Shown: positions 11,584-24,757, numbered from the stretch's first letter. The stretch: DNA of 64,000 nt from Larix kaempferi (GCA_027924585.1 BSBM01000232.1:24525501-24589500); one strand, 5' to 3'. The notes: generated from the letters alone by a model not told the origin. Program-made: numbers and translations.

Positions 11584-12187
11584 TGTTGATGTATATGTAA
11601 CTTCGGAATGTATTTCATCTATGTATTTCATATATATATTTATTGTACCCTTATAAGAGATGTGTTATTCCTCTATAAGGAAGTGTCGTCATGTGGATTG
11701 ACAAGTGTCGCAAGTGTGTGTACTTGCCGATGGGTTATTAGACCACCATGTGTGGGGTCGGCCCTGAAATATATTATATTGTGGATATATCTAGATAGAC
11801 AAGTCGGCCCCATAGTGTAACTGGGCAAACATGTTAGTATAAATAGAGATCGGGAGATCTCTATTTTGATCATTCATAAAGTCACACTTCTCTCACTCAG
11901 AAAGTGGCGCACTAGTGAGGAGGAGAATCATCTGCTACTAGGAGACTATCTCAGTGTATTTTGGTTGTACTTTGTTTGAGCCATTGCTCTCTCTATCTCT
12001 GAGGAAGTTGTGGGGTTTTTCACCTTAGGGTTTTCCCCACGGAAACTCTGTGTCCCTTGTCTCTCATGCTTTTGATTCTTGTGATGCTTGTCATGCTTAT
12101 TGTGATTGTTATGCATTGATATACTGTATATGTTATTCTCTCAGTGAAGATTCTAGAGTATTGTGAATTAATGCTCAAAATTTAACA
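11584..12187 (+). repeat. Copia-A 5' LTR
   Basis: Starts TGTTGATGTATATG and ends AAAATTTAACA directly before the PBS. It contains a TATA box (11838-11845, TATAAATA) followed by CT-rich sequence, as in plant Copia promoters. No second copy of the LTR is in the window, so the 3' boundary rests on the PBS. Confidence 0.78.
11838..11845 (+). promoter_or_regulatory. TATA box in the Copia-A LTR
   Basis: TATAAATA within 'GTTAGTATAAATAGAGATC', about 350 bp before the LTR end, the expected place for the U3/R promoter. Confidence 0.55.
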
Positions 12188-12199
12188 TGGTATTAGAGA
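12188..12199 (+). promoter_or_regulatory. Copia-A primer-binding site
   Basis: TGGTATTAGAGA directly follows the LTR's terminal CA. It resembles the initiator tRNA-Met PBS TGGTATCAGAGC with two changes. Confidence 0.75.
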
Positions 12200-12761
12200 T
12201 AACCTGAGAAGAAGACATTTTGCAGTGACGAAAACTTGCGTTTCTTGTTTATTGGGTTTCTCTCCACAGATTTTGGAAAAGTAGTATAGTAGATTGACTC
12301 TACTCATCAAGGAGAATCCATTTGTCCAATCAGAATTCAATTCTGAGCATTTTCAGATTTGACCCTAAAAATTAGGGTTTCCACAAAAATAGGAATTTCT
12401 GAAATCTGAAGACATAGCTGGAAGCTCCTTGCAAAAATCGAAGTTTAGAGCTTTAGATCGAGATTTTTGGCTAGGTAGATCTCTGGGAAACTCAAACCCT
12501 AATTCAGGGCTCTCCCTAGTGAACCCGGGAGGAGAAAAAGTCAAATCTGAACGGTAAAACTTTGCTGATCTCAAATTCTAAATGCACCAGGATGATCAGC
12601 TCATCAAGGCGCATCTTTCTATCCTTTCAGAAAGTTGAAATTCATATTTTAAATTTTTAGGATTTTTTCGACAAACCCTAATCCGGGACCAGATCCAGTT
12701 TTCAGCATTTCAAGTGGTAAGACCTAAATCTTTTCTATTTCCATTTGAAGTACTCTTTAAA

Positions 12762-12833
12762 ATGTCTCACCACACCAAGCTTGAGGATAAGCTTGAAGGG
12801 GCTGATAACTTCTGAGCTTGGAAGTATATCATC
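12762..12833 (+). pseudogene. gag: Copia-A gag N-terminus (truncated)
   Basis: From an ATG at 12762: 'MSHHTKLEDKLEGADNF', a TGA stop, then 'AWKYII'. The phrase 'LEGADNF.AWKY' is the hallmark N-terminal block of plant Copia gag. The TGA replaces the usual Trp or similar residue. The frame then enters ATC satellite and has no further gag content. Confidence 0.75.
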
Positions 12834-15800
12834 ATTGTCATCATCATCATCACTGCGATTATGAAAAAGGCATCCTACCACCTTACATCAATTTCGTAAA
12901 GGAGCTTTGGCCTTTGACTAGCATGGGTCTTAGTTAGAAATTGTACTCATCCTCATCGTCATCATCATCATCATCATCATCATCATCGTTATCTTAATAA
13001 TCATTGACATGGACATTGAAATCATCATCATAGGATTTAGCCTCTTAGTGGGAATGCAAGCACCATTATAATTTTCAAAGTACTATGGATGAGTCTTAAT
13101 TAGTAAATGTCATCATTGTCGTGATCATTGTAACCACTGTCATCTTATAATCAAATTATAGTCAACGCCATCTTCATTGTCAACGTGCGTCGACATTGTC
13201 ATTATAATATTGTTAGGGTCACTAAGGTATTTTTAAGAACAGTCAAATTCTATTAGGGTCATTTAGGTGCAATTAGGGTCACTCAAAATAAGCAATTAGG
13301 GTCATTTAGGTGCCATTATGATCACTCAGGTTCAAATAGTGCTACAACATGTATCATGCTCACCATCATCATTTTTGTCAACATCATCATCATCATCATT
13401 GTCCTTATCATCATCATCAACATCATAGACATCATCATTATCGTCATCGTCGTCATCATTGTCATCATCATATATCATAATATTGATTGTGATAATCATC
13501 ATAAATGCTATGATGAAAAATGCATCCTACTACCTTATTTGAATTTCGTAAAGGAGCTTTGGCCTTTGATTGGGAAGGGTCTTAATCAGTAACTGACATC
13601 CTCATTGTCATCACCAACATCGTTGTCACAGACATCGACTTATCATTATTGTCATCGTTATTGTCATCGACACATACCATCATAGTAATTGTCATCATCA
13701 TTGTCAAGGTCATCATTGTGACGATGAAAAAGGCATCCAACTACATAATTACATGAATTTGGTAAATCATCTTTTCTTTGTGAGTGAGAATGCAAGCACC
13801 TTTAACATGTTTTGACCACTATGGATGTGTCTTAATTAGTAATTGTCATGATCGTTGTGCTCATTGTAATTGCTATCATCTTATAAATATATCATCATCA
13901 ATGCCATCGTCATTGTCACCATGCATCATCTTCATCATTATAATGTCGTTAGGGGTACTCTGATGTTGTCAGGGTCACCCAAATGTTTTTAAGGACACTT
14001 GAATTCCATTAGGGTCATTTAGGTGCCATTAGAATATCTCAAGGTCAAATAATGCTATGACATGCATCCTCCTCCTCATCATAGTCGTCCTTACCATCAT
14101 CGAAAACATCATAAACATCAACATTATTGTCATCGTCATCATCATTGTCATCGTCATATATCATCATATTCATTGCCATTGTCTTTGTGACGATGAAAAA
14201 GGAATCCTACTACATTACATGAATTTTGTAAAGGAGCTTTGGCCTTTGACTAGGATGGGCCTTAATTAGAAATTGTACTAATCCTCATCATCATCATCGT
14301 TATCATCATTTTCATCCTCATAGACATCAAAATCATTGTCATATGCTTTGGCCTCTAAGTGGGAATACAAGCACCATTATCACTTTCTGAGCATTATGGA
14401 TGGGTCTTAATTAATAATCGTCAACATTGTCATGCTCATTATATTCACTATCATCTTATAATCAAATCATCATCAATGCCATATTCATTGTCAGCATGCA
14501 TCATCATCATCATCATCATTGTAATGTATTTAGGGTAACGAAGATGTCATTAGGAATACTTGAATGCCATTAGGGTCATTTAGATTCCACTAGGGTCACT
14601 TAGATGCCATTGGGGTCATTTAGGTGCCATTAGGATCACTCGGGGTCAAATAGTGCTATGGCATGCATCATCCTCATCATCATCATTGGCATCAACATAG
14701 TAGTCGTCGTCATCGTCCTTACCATCATCGTAACATCATAGACATCAACATTATCGTCATTGTCATCATCATTTTCATCATCATATATCATCATAGTCAT
14801 TGTGATCATCATCATCATCATTGCGATGATGAAAAAGGCATCCCACTACCTTACATGAATATCGTAAAGGAGCTTTGGCCTTTCATCGGGATGGGTTTTA
14901 ATTAGAAATTGTACTCATCCTCATTGTCGTCATTATCATCACTGTCACTATCCTATAAATCAAAATCATCGTCATATGATTTGGCCTTTGAATGGGAATG
15001 CAAGCACTATTAGTACATTTTGAGCACTATGGATGGCTCTTTATTAGTAATTGTCATCATCATCATGCTCATTATAATCACTATCATCTTATAATCAAAT
15101 CATCGCCAACGTCATATTCATTGTCAACATGCAACATCATCATCATCATCATCGACGTCGTCGTCATCATCATCATCGTCGTCGTCGTCATCATCATCAT
15201 CATCATCATAATCACCATCATCGTAATGTCGTTAAGGTCACTAGGATGTTGTTAGGAACACTCAAATTCCATTAGGGTCATTTAGGTTCCACTAGAGTCA
15301 CTGATATACCATTAGGGTCATTTAAGTGCCATTAGGATCACTGAGGTTCAAATAGTGATATAACATGCATCATGTTCATCATCATCATTGTCATTGGCAT
15401 CGTCTCCATCATCATCAACATCATATATTATCATCATCATTGTCATCATTGTCATCTTTATATATCATAATAGTCATTATCATCGTCATCATCATAATCA
15501 TCATCATTGCGATTATGAAAAATGTATCCTACTACCATACATGAATTTCATAAAGGTTTTATGGCCTCTGACTGGGATGGGTCTTAATTAGTAATTGAGA
15601 TCCTCATCGTCATCACCATCATCATCATTATCATCATCGTCATTGTCATAGACATCGACACTATCATCACCATCATCATCATTGTCATCGTCACATATCA
15701 TCATAGTCATTGGCATCATTATCGGCAAGATTATCATTGTGATGTTGAAAAAAGCATCCAACTACCCAAGTACATGAATTTGGTAAATGAGCTTTTGCTT

Positions 15801-16858
15801 CTAAGTGGGAATGCAAGCACAATTAACACATTCTAAGCACTATGCATGGGTCTTAATTAGTAATTGTCATCATTGTTGTGATCATTGTAATTGCTATCAT
15901 ATTATAATCAAATAATATCATCAATGCCATCATCATTGTCATGATGCATCATCATCATGATCATAATGTCGTTAGGGTTACTTATATTTCATTAAGGTCA
16001 CTTTGATGTTTTTAGGGACACTCGAATTCCATTAGGGTCATTTAGGTTCCTACACTAGGGTTACTCATACGCCATTAGGGTCATTTAGGTGTCATTAGGA
16101 TCACTCAGGGTCAAATAGTGCTATGACATGCATCATCGTAATCATCATCATTGTCATCAACATTGTAGTTGTCATCATCTTCCTTATCATGATCGTCAAC
16201 ATCATATACATCAACACTATTGTCATCGTCATCATCATTATCATCGTCATATAACCTCATAGTCATTTTCATCATCATCATTGTGATGATGAAAAAGTCA
16301 TCCCACTACCTTACATGAATTTCATAAGGGAGCTTTGGCCTTTGACTGGGATGGGTCTTAATTAGAAATTGTACTCATCCTCATCATTGTCATCATGATC
16401 ATTGTCATTATCATCATTTTCATTATCATCATTTTCATCATCACATACATCAAAATCATTGTCATAGACTTTGGCCTCTAATTGGGAATGCAACCACTAT
16501 TAGCACATTCTGAGCACTATGGATTGGTCTTAATTAGTAATTGTCATCATCATCATCACACTCATTGTAATCACTATCATCTTATAATCAAATCATCGTC
16601 AATTCCATATTCATGTCAGCATGCATTCATCATCATCATCATCATCGTAGTGTCCTTAGGATCACTAGGATGTCGTTAGGAACACTTGAATGCCATTAGG
16701 GTCATTTAGGTGCCACTATGGTCACTCATATGCCATTAGGGTCATTTAGATGCCATTAGGATCAGTCATGGTCAAATAGTGCTATGACATGCATAATGCT
16801 CATCATCATTATTTTCATCAAGGTCATCATCATCATCATCGTCGTCGTCGTCGCCCTT

Positions 16859-16895
<37 letters not shown>

Positions 16896-18172
16896 CCATC
16901 ATCCTTATCATCATCATCAATGCCATAGACATGAAGATTATCATCATCCTTTTCATCACTGTCATCGTCATATATCATAATAGTCATTGTCATTTTCATC
17001 ATCATAATCATCATCAATGTGATGATGAAAAATGCATCATACTACCTTACATGAATTGCGTAAAGAAGCTTTGGCCTTTAATTGGGATGGGTCTTAATTA
17101 GTAATTGACATCCTCATCGTCATCACCATCAATGGAATCATCATCGTCATCATTGTCATAGACATCGACGTTATCGTTATCATCATCATCATCATTGTCA
17201 TTGTCATGAATCATCATAGTCATTGCCATGATCATCATCGTGATTATGAAAAAGGCATCCAATTACCTAATTACATGAATTTGATAAATGAGTTTTTGCC
17301 TCTGGGTGGGAATGAAAGCACCATTAACATGTGCAGAGCACTATGGATGGGCCTTAATTAGTAATTGTCATCATTATTGTGCTCAATGTAATCCGACTAT
17401 AATCAAATCTTATAATCAAATCATCATCAACACTATTATCATTGTCATCATGCATTATCATCATCACTGTAATGTTTCTAGGGTTACTCAAATGATGTTA
17501 GGGTCACTTCGGTGTTATTAGGGACACTCGAATTCCATTTGGGCCAGTTAGGTGCCACTAGGGTCAATCAAACGGCATTAGGGTCGTTTAGGTTCCATTG
17601 GGATCACTCAGGGTAAAAAATTTCTATAGCTTGCATCATCCTTATCATCATTGCCATCAACATCATAGTCATCATGATCATCATCCTTATCATCATCATC
17701 AATGCCATAGACATCAACATTATCCTCACCGTCATCCTCATAATCATGATAATTTTGATGATGAAAAATGCTTCCTACTACCTTACATGAATTTCATAAA
17801 GGATCTTTGGACCCAAACAAGGATGGGCCTTAATTAGTATTTGTCATCCTCATCATCATGTCCATCATCGTTGTTATCATCATTGTCATCATCGTAAACA
17901 TGGACATTATTGTCATCGTCGTCATCATTGTCATTGTCACATATCATCATAATCGCTATCATCATGACCATCATTGTGATGATGAAAAAGGCATCCAACT
18001 ACCTAATTACATGAATTTGGTAAATGAGTTTTTCCTCTTAGTAGGAATGCAAGCACATTAGCACAATATAAGCACTATGGATGGGTCGACTTAATTAGTA
18101 ATTGTCATAATCATCGTGCTCATTGTAATCGCAATATTCATCTTATAACCACAACATCATCAATGCCATCAT
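12834..18172. repeat. Composite ATC/CAT satellite, left block
   Basis: Long array of complex monomers rich in imperfect CAT/ATC trinucleotides. Each monomer of about 650-750 bp holds, in order: 'GATGAAAAAGGCATCCTACTACC', 'TTACATGAATTTCGTAAAGGAGCTTTGGCC', 'GGGATGGGTCTTAATTAG', ATC runs, 'CATCTTATAATCAAATCATC', more ATC, then a 25-30-bp sub-repeat of the form 'GCCATTAGGGTCATTTAGGT' several times, and 'CAAATAGTGCTATGACATGCATC'. The GAAAAA blocks fall near 12864, 13516, 14194, 14830, 15517, 16288, 17021 and 17763. A shorter variant ('CATCCAACTAC', 'AATTTGGTAAAT') follows about 210-230 bp after some of them (13727, 15745, 17249, 17983). Open frames of poly-His, poly-Ile or poly-Asp/Met here are trinucleotide artefacts. 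Confidence 0.88.
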
Positions 18173-19802
18173 TATAACGTACCCGTGTTACACACGCAAA
18201 CAATTCACATAAAATTCACAGTATAAAACTATAAAAATAAAATTTTCTTTTATACATCTACTAACCAACTTCATAATTCTCCTTATTTGCCTGAAAACAC
18301 AATTCAAAACACAGGCAACCAGAAGCATGCCATCCACACCTAGAAATAGCCTTTCTGTAACGTATCAGGGCTCATCTTCATCACTTCCAAGTCCAGATGA
18401 AGTCAAACCATCCCTTAGCAGGGTGAAGGATAATACATAAACAACATAAAGAATGACACTAAGCTAGATTAATATATCATAGCCTACAGGGTTAGCAACA
18501 CATAACAACCCCATTCATGGGAAAGATACCCAATCATGCATTCAGTCCTCATATCCATATTTATCCCTATCATTATATGAACAAGACAAGAACCATCCAT
18601 TCATCACTAAGGGTGTGACAACATAATCTTACAGGAGGTGCATAAATTAAGTATAACCATTACATATTTCATATGCAAGATTCATAGTGCGGATAACTCA
18701 TGAAATTTGAAGGAAACATCCAACATGGATACAACCATCTACACAGGCTTACGCATGGCATAATTATGGCTTACCTTCATTTTCAACCTACATTCAGCAA
18801 CTTGAACACAACAAGTATAATATAGCACATGAAACATTAAAATTCATCCAGATAAACACTTATCTGAAATTCACTTAATTGTGGTAACTGGCTGCGTGTG
18901 AGCGACATTCCACCCAACCTTAGAACTTGTCCAGCCTGTACTATTTCAGCTCCCAAGTTCACCCTCGAGCGGAGATCCAGAAATTAACCCAAGGTACCTA
19001 ACCAACCCCCTCAACTCACTCACAGAGTCAAAGGTGGAAATAACACGGAGAATGGATATACATAGGGGTTCAACAAAACATCAGTTTGATAACCAATTCC
19101 TTGTCAATTCAGCAATTGACCCACCAGAGTTCCTTCCCCAGACGCACAACAATACACTTCACTACAAGTGTCAGAATTCACTCAGGGCCTCATGCACAAT
19201 TTCCAATTGACTGGTAAATGCAACTAAGGAATTCATGGCCAGTTCTAGTTATCTCAGCATAACAATGTTTAGGTTTCAACACAGGGATTTTCCCCAATTT
19301 TCTTCGCTCTGTTTATTTCGTGGACACCACCATCGATCTTCCCCCCATCCGTGTCTTCTTCCCGCATTCTCCAGGCCTCTCCTGGTCTGTCCGCATTGCT
19401 TCCCCAAGGAAACACCATGTCCCCCATTGGGCTCCCACATGGTTTTCCCAAAGGAACATGTTCCTCCTCCATCTATAATCACGATTAACCACTAAATCTC
19501 AATCATTAAATAATAATTAATAATATTTAATTATTAATCCCCCATTAAGAATATTGCTTAGGATTATGGGTTTCGGGGCTTTTATCATAAGGTTAAGAAA
19601 GCAAGGTTTAAGGAGACAAGGTACATAGGTACACCTTTCCCCCTCACAACCCTCGGTTAATATCTGGATCTCCTCTTCAGCATATTGCTCATCACACAAC
19701 CAGCTGGTATTTGTATTAAAATAATATCTTTCTATGTACATACTTCATAGCAAATTGTTCAAGATACAATATCAGTACTTTATCTGGGCCAGGGGTATTA
19801 CA
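18173..19802 (-). repeat. Gypsy-B 3' LTR
   Basis: 1630 bp. The outer end reads TATAACGTACCC (the other LTR has TGTAACGTACCC) and the inner end reads GGGGTATTACA. It matches 24761-26578 closely but has only one copy of a 183-bp segment that is doubled in the other LTR. Confidence 0.94.
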
Positions 19803-19817
19803 ATCCCCCCCCCTTAA
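19803..19817 (-). promoter_or_regulatory. Gypsy-B polypurine tract
   Basis: The minus strand carries AAGGGGGGGGGAT directly before the 3' LTR. This is the usual position and composition of the plus-strand primer for LTR-element cDNA synthesis. Confidence 0.8.
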
Positions 19818-19894
19818 ATTTTTCATTGTCCTCGATGCTTAACATTGTATCAAAACATATACAAAAATTTTGCTGTCGTAATGTTTTAATATAT

Positions 19895-20060
19895 ACACAT
19901 TTTCAAAATAAATGCGGATACTCTTCCCGCATTATATCTTCCAGTTCCCAAGTAAATTCCTCAGGACTATAATGGGTCCATTGAACCTTTACCTATTCGA
20001 TGACTCTGCTCCTGAGTATCTTGCTTCTGTGATCCAATATGCAAATTGGTTGAACCTCTA
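19895..20060 (-). pseudogene. Gypsy-B chromodomain (Tekay-like)
   Basis: In the pol frame, the minus strand gives 'VQWTHYSPEEFTWELED' followed by 'IMREEYPH' at 19912-19980. The W-x(7-8)-E-x-TWE-x-ED pattern is the chromodomain form typical of Tekay-type chromoviruses. Upstream parts (20060-20250) contain several stops. Confidence 0.8.
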
Positions 20061-20069
20061 TTTCCCCTT

Positions 20070-21235
20070 CGGGTTCCACCTGAAGAACAGACCAATCAAG
20101 CACATGATTAATATCATAAATGTACATTTTTCATAAATGAAATATGAAATACATTATGTATTTTGATGGTGGGAGGTAGTGCTAGCTCGTAAGCTCCGAT
20201 CCAACTTTGCATAAGATTTCAAATGGACCACAAAATATAGCGGGAAAATTCTTTCAGTTTCCCAATTGCAAGGAACTTTTCTTGCCTCTAACCTTTAGAA
20301 ACACCATGTCCCCAACCTGGAATTCTCTATGCGTCCTTCTTTTATCTGCATAACTCTTCTGATGATCTTGTTCCATCTTCAAATTCTGTTTTATCTTTAC
20401 CACTTGATTTTCAATATCCTGAAGCATTTTAGGTCCAATGATTAACCTGTCCACTGGTTTATCCCAATTGATTGGAACATTACATTTTCTACCATATAAA
20501 GCTTCAAACAGACTCATTTTCAAAGATATTTGATAGCCAATATTATAAGCGAATTCAACCAAATACAAATACTCTTCCCATTTTCCTAGTTTGTCCATGA
20601 CATACATCCTGAGCATGTCTTCGATGACTTGATTTACTCGCTCGGTCTGCCCATCCGTTTGGGGATGATAAGATGTGCTTACATTAAACTTAGTCCCAAA
20701 ATCTTTAAACAAACCTTTCCAAAAATTAGAGGTAAATTTCGGATCTCGATCCGACACAATGGATTTCAGAATGCCATGCAACCTAGCAATTGATTTCATA
20801 TAAATTTCTGCAATTTTTTTTGCCTTGAAAGTTGATTGAACTAGAATAAAATGGTATGATTTGGTTAACTTATCAACCACTACCATGATAGAATCATGCT
20901 GCCTCGTGGTTCTCGGAAAATCTGTAATAAAATCAATAGTTACAGTGTCCCATTTCCATTCTGGAATAGGAAACGACTGAAGTAAACCAGCTGGATATTG
21001 ATGCTTTGCTTTGACTATTTGGCATTCTAAACGACGTGTAATGTAATTAGCCACTTCCTTTTTCATGTTTGGCCAATAATAATTTTTCTTTACTGCTTTT
21101 AGAGTTTTCTGATATCCAAGATGCCCTGCATATGGTACATTATGCATTTCCCTCAATATTATTCTTGTCAACTCTTCATGATCAGGTACATAAATTATGT
21201 CTTTAAAGTGAAGAATACCATCCTCTGTCAATGCA
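20070..21235 (-). pseudogene. Gypsy-B integrase (long, nearly open)
   Basis: 325 codons open at 20254-21231. The zinc-binding part has 'MHNVPYAGHLGYQKTLKAVK' (both His) and 'RRLECQIVKAKHQ', where the first Cys of the CC pair is replaced by Arg. The core keeps all three acidic residues: 'DTVTIDFITDFP', 'SIVSDRDPKFTSNFW' and 'YHPQTDGQTERVNQ'. 'VEFAYNIGYQ' and 'ALYGRKC' follow, then 'FQVGDMVFLKV'. Downstream of a stop at 20251-20253, 'NVFHISFMKNVHL' continues in frame toward the chromodomain. This is the best-preserved enzyme of the element. Confidence 0.95.
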
Positions 21236-21417
21236 TAATTGCAGAACTTTAAGGATTTACTTCCTTCTTACATTGCTGTTGTCACTTGTGAATAAATCTT
21301 GTCACTTTTCAAAGCTTCAATCAATCTGATTTGTAATTCAGAATTCCAAGTGCTGATGGCTGAAACATGCATCAACTGTCCCCTTCTGTTGAGTGTATAT
21401 GCTACTCGATTTTCTTT

Positions 21418-22752
21418 TCATTTTAAATACTTGATTTCAAAATTGAACTCACTTAAGAATTCAACCCACCTAGCTTGTTGGGCATTAAATTGAGGCTGAT
21501 CAAATAAATACTTTAAACTGTTGTGATCAGTTCTTAACTCAAACTTACTTCCCAGAAGATAGTGTCTCCACATGTGAAGTGCATGAACAATAGCTGCTAG
21601 CTCCAAGTCACGAGTAGCGTAATTTTTCTCATGCTCCTTTAACTTTCGTGACTCATAGCAAATTACATGTCCTTCTTGCATTATAACTCCACCGAGTCCT
21701 TCAAGTGATGCATCCGTACATACCAAAAACTCTTTATCCGGGTCTGAAATTTTCAATATAGGCGCGCATGTGAGAAATTCCTTTATAATTCTGAAACTAT
21801 TTTCACATTTCTGACTCTAGATGAAAGGTACACCTTTCTTTTGCAAAGATGTAATTGAATTGGTTATTCTCGAAAAATCTTTTATAAACTTTCGATAATA
21901 ACCAGCCAAACCCATGAATGATATTACATCATATACATTGCGAGGAGTAGGCCATTCCATAATAGCCTTTACTTTAACTGGGTCCATTGCCACACCTTCT
22001 TCAGAAATGATATGGCCCAAGTATAGCAATCGTATCTAATAGAAAGTGCATTTGCTAAGCTTGGCATACAATTGATTTTCTCTCAAGATTTGCAAAGTAA
22101 TCCTGAGATGTTCTTCATGCTCCTCCTCGGTTTTGGAATATATAAGTATATCATCCAAAAATACTATAATGAACTTATCCATAAACTTCGTGAATATACC
22201 ATTCATTAAACACATGAATGTAGCTGGAGCATTCGCCAAACCAAAAGGAAGCACTATAAACTCATAATGCCTATATTTGGTTCTGAAAGCAGTTTTACAG
22301 ATGTCTTCATCTTTAATACGTATCTGGTGATATCCATATCTCAAATATATCTTAGAAAATATTCGTGCACCTCTCAATTGATAAAAAAGATCATCAATTC
22401 TAGGTAGAGGGTACATGTTCTTAATTGTGGCCTTGTTTAATTGTTTATAATCCACACATAGTCTAAGTGTGCCATCCTTCTTTCTTACAAAAATAATAGG
22501 AGCACCCCAAGGTGATATACTAGGTCGTATATACCCTTTCTTAAGTAACTCCTCAAGTTGCACCTGCAATTCTTTTAACTGCAGAGTACCCATTCTGTAT
22601 GGTGCTTTTGAAGCTGGCACAGTTCTAGGCACCAAATCGATTGTGAAATCGATATCCCTCTTGGGTGGTAACCCAGGAACTTCTTGAAATACATCAACAA
22701 ATTCTTTCAACATTGGATATTCATCCAAACTTGATTCTTTTTCAGTAGACAA
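21418..22752 (-). pseudogene. Gypsy-B reverse transcriptase and RNase H
   Basis: RT blocks: '[15 protein letters not shown]', '[16 protein letters not shown]', motif A as '[13 protein letters not shown]' (Tyr where the catalytic Asp belongs, near 22348), motif B '[13 protein letters not shown]', and the catalytic box FLDD at 22150-22161. The thumb follows (21817-22029, 'HIISEEGVAMD', 'FMGLAGYYRKFI'). RNase H is at 21418-21756, with 'LVCTDASLEGLGGV', 'YATRDLELAAIVHALHMW' and 'LRTDHNSLKYLF'. Stops at about 22033 (TAG) and 21814 (TAG) separate the parts, all in one frame. Confidence 0.94.
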
Positions 22753-22908
22753 CTCTTATACCTTAATAGCATACAACTAGCACCTTTTTCTGATGCATTT
22801 CTTCATTTGCAAGACTGAAATCTGTCTTAAGGATATGGGTCTCTAAATGCCTCTTATTTGTACATTAAGGTTTCTCTCATCATTCAAACATGTAATAACT
22901 TTATTGTA

Positions 22909-23240
22909 TCAGTCCAACACAACAAAGTGTTTCTCTAACCAATCCATTCCGATCAACACATCATAGGATCCAAGAGGAATGATGTCCAAATTTGCACTGG
23001 TTTGGTTTCCATTCATTTCAAAACAACAACTTTTGACCATGGTTGTGATCTTCCTCTTCATACAAGTTTCCAACTGAACAATTCTAGGCTTAGAAAATTT
23101 ATGAGTCACCAATTTACATCTTTCAACCAATTTAGTATCAATATAGCTATAAGAAGCTCCAGAATCAATTAAAATTGAAATGGGCACATCATTTAATTTA
23201 CCTTCAATCTCGATCATAAAATATTGATGATCAGCTTGGC
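22909..23240 (-). pseudogene. Gypsy-B aspartic protease
   Basis: In frame after the zinc knuckle, 'VPISILIDSGASYSYID' places the intact active-site DSGAS at 23152-23166. The second conserved block 'DVLIGMDWLEKH' lies at about 22925-22960. The domain itself looks uninterrupted; the stop comes just after it at 22906-22908. Confidence 0.92.
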
Positions 23241-23339
23241 GATTATCTAAAGCTGCATAGATGCGAGGAACACTTCTAGCAACATCGCCAACAATAGAAG
23301 CTTCTTGCATATTATACACATCGGTTCCCTTATTTCTTC

Positions 23340-24506
23340 TCTCATGACATTTATTTAAGAAGTGGTCACTACCACATCCCCAACATTTCCCTGGGGTTGA
23401 TTTCTTTTGGCCTGAAGACTCAACCATCCTTGACTCTCCTTTCAATATCAGTGGTTTAAAAGAAGAGTAAGTGTCCTTCTTTGTATCCAGAGGCTTAAAC
23501 CCCTTTCTTCTTTGATCTTGCTTCATTTCCAGCTTACCTTTACAAACCTTTTTCACTTCCTGCCTATTCTAGCCTTGCTCATACAAGCATCTAGATTTTC
23601 TGAAACAATATTTCAAAGTGCGAGGTTCATCATAAGTCAATCTATCTTTATAGTACATAGGCAATCCACTGATAAAACGTTGTATTTTCACCTTCTCATC
23701 CTTGATAAACTCAACATATCCCAACAACTCCAAGAATTTCTTTTCATAGTCCTCCATGGACATGCTTGCGAATTTGAGCTCAAAGAATTCTTGTATCTTT
23801 TTATCATAGTACTGCTGTGACAGATATCCTTTCTCAAAGAGTCTTTGGAATCTCTTCCAAGAAATCTGCTTCTCATCCAATTCCTCCACTTGTTTGAGAT
23901 GTTTCCACCATTTATAAGCCCTTCCTTGCATATTATATATTCCAATCCGTGCTTCTTGGTTTTCTGAGTAGTCATGTAAATGCAAATGCTTATTCATTTC
24001 CATAAGCCATAGCTCTGCAACATCTCCAGACATCTCTCCATCAAAGGTTGGAGGTTTTATTTTCTGAGCTCACCTTCTAGCATCACACCATGCTTTCTCT
24101 TTCGCTTCTTTATAGGGTAGTTATCATGTTGATTACTCTTATTCCCATGAGAAATTTCATTGGACTTACTGTGGAAATATAATCTCCTCCTACTGTCATC
24201 TTTTCCTTGAGAAAAGTGATACCTGCCAAGGATGTCTCCGTTCATGGACTCTTCACCTTTTTCCACATTAGAAGTCACTTGATGCATTTGATTTTGCACC
24301 TAGACCAAATTTTGCATTAACTGTTGATTGATTTGGTTCTGTTGTTCAAAACTTTGCAAAATTATATTGTTTCCAAAATGCAAATTCCTCAAAGTTTGCA
24401 CAACATCCATGGTCCTTGTCCCACTTTGGCGACCATTGGATTCATTATCTTGTTCTTCTTCACCAACTTCTTCAACAAATTTAGTAAATACAGGATCCTC
24501 TGCCAT
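23340..24506 (-). pseudogene. gag: Gypsy-B gag (frameshifted)
   Basis: The likely start is the ATG at 24506 ('MAEDPVFTKFVEEVGEEEQ'), about 240 bp inside the PBS. The central part (23569-24033) shows 'NMQGRAYKWWKHL', 'ISWKRFQRLFEKGYLS' and 'MEDYEKKFLELLGYVEFI', classic Retrotrans_gag blocks. A CCHC-type knuckle lies at 23347-23385 (CWGCGSDHFLNKC), with spacing C-x2-C-x3-H-x4-C, one residue short of the usual. A frameshift lies near 24035-24060, and stops fall near 24300 and 23566. Gag would form the particle and package RNA. Confidence 0.9.
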
Positions 24507-24636
24507 CTCTTTAATTCTGTTCGCTTGTCTTTACTAATAGTCTGCAAATTAAATGGCTGAATATTTCTATATAATGCTAGCAATCTGAACCAACAATGAT
24601 TATTAGTCTCAAAATTAATTACAACATATATTCAAA

Positions 24637-24639
<3 letters not shown>

Positions 24640-24698
<59 letters not shown>
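24640..24698. repeat. (CT)n microsatellite in the Gypsy-B leader
   Basis: About 58 bp of uninterrupted CT/TC dinucleotide between the PBS and the gag start. On the element's sense strand it is (GA)n in the 5' untranslated leader. Confidence 0.97.
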
Positions 24699-24700
<2 letters not shown>

Positions 24701-24745
24701 CAGGAAAACAATTTCAATTCCAGAGGCTCGAGAGCTGCAACCGAC

Positions 24746-24757
24746 GCTCTGATACCA
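24746..24757 (-). promoter_or_regulatory. Gypsy-B primer-binding site (tRNA-Met initiator)
   Basis: The minus strand reads TGGTATCAGAGC, three bases inside the 5' LTR: an exact match to the common plant initiator tRNA-Met primer site. Confidence 0.94.

Larger units (their letters stand above)
11584..12833 (+). mobile_element. Copia-A: 5' LTR, leader and gag start only
   Basis: A 5' fragment of a Copia-type element in the plus direction: LTR (11584-12187), primer-binding site, a leader of about 575 bp, then the first codons of gag. Its sequence passes directly into ATC satellite at about 12825-12835 and nothing else of the element follows. Both flanks are satellite, so the insertion was into the array. 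The rest has been lost, perhaps by recombination between ATC-like tracts. Confidence 0.8.

Noticed and set aside
12834-17990. Open frames coding poly-His, poly-Ile, poly-Asp or poly-Met on either strand
   Set aside because: They are translations of imperfect CAT/ATC trinucleotides; all frames stay open for the same reason and there is no start context, domain or conserved codon use.
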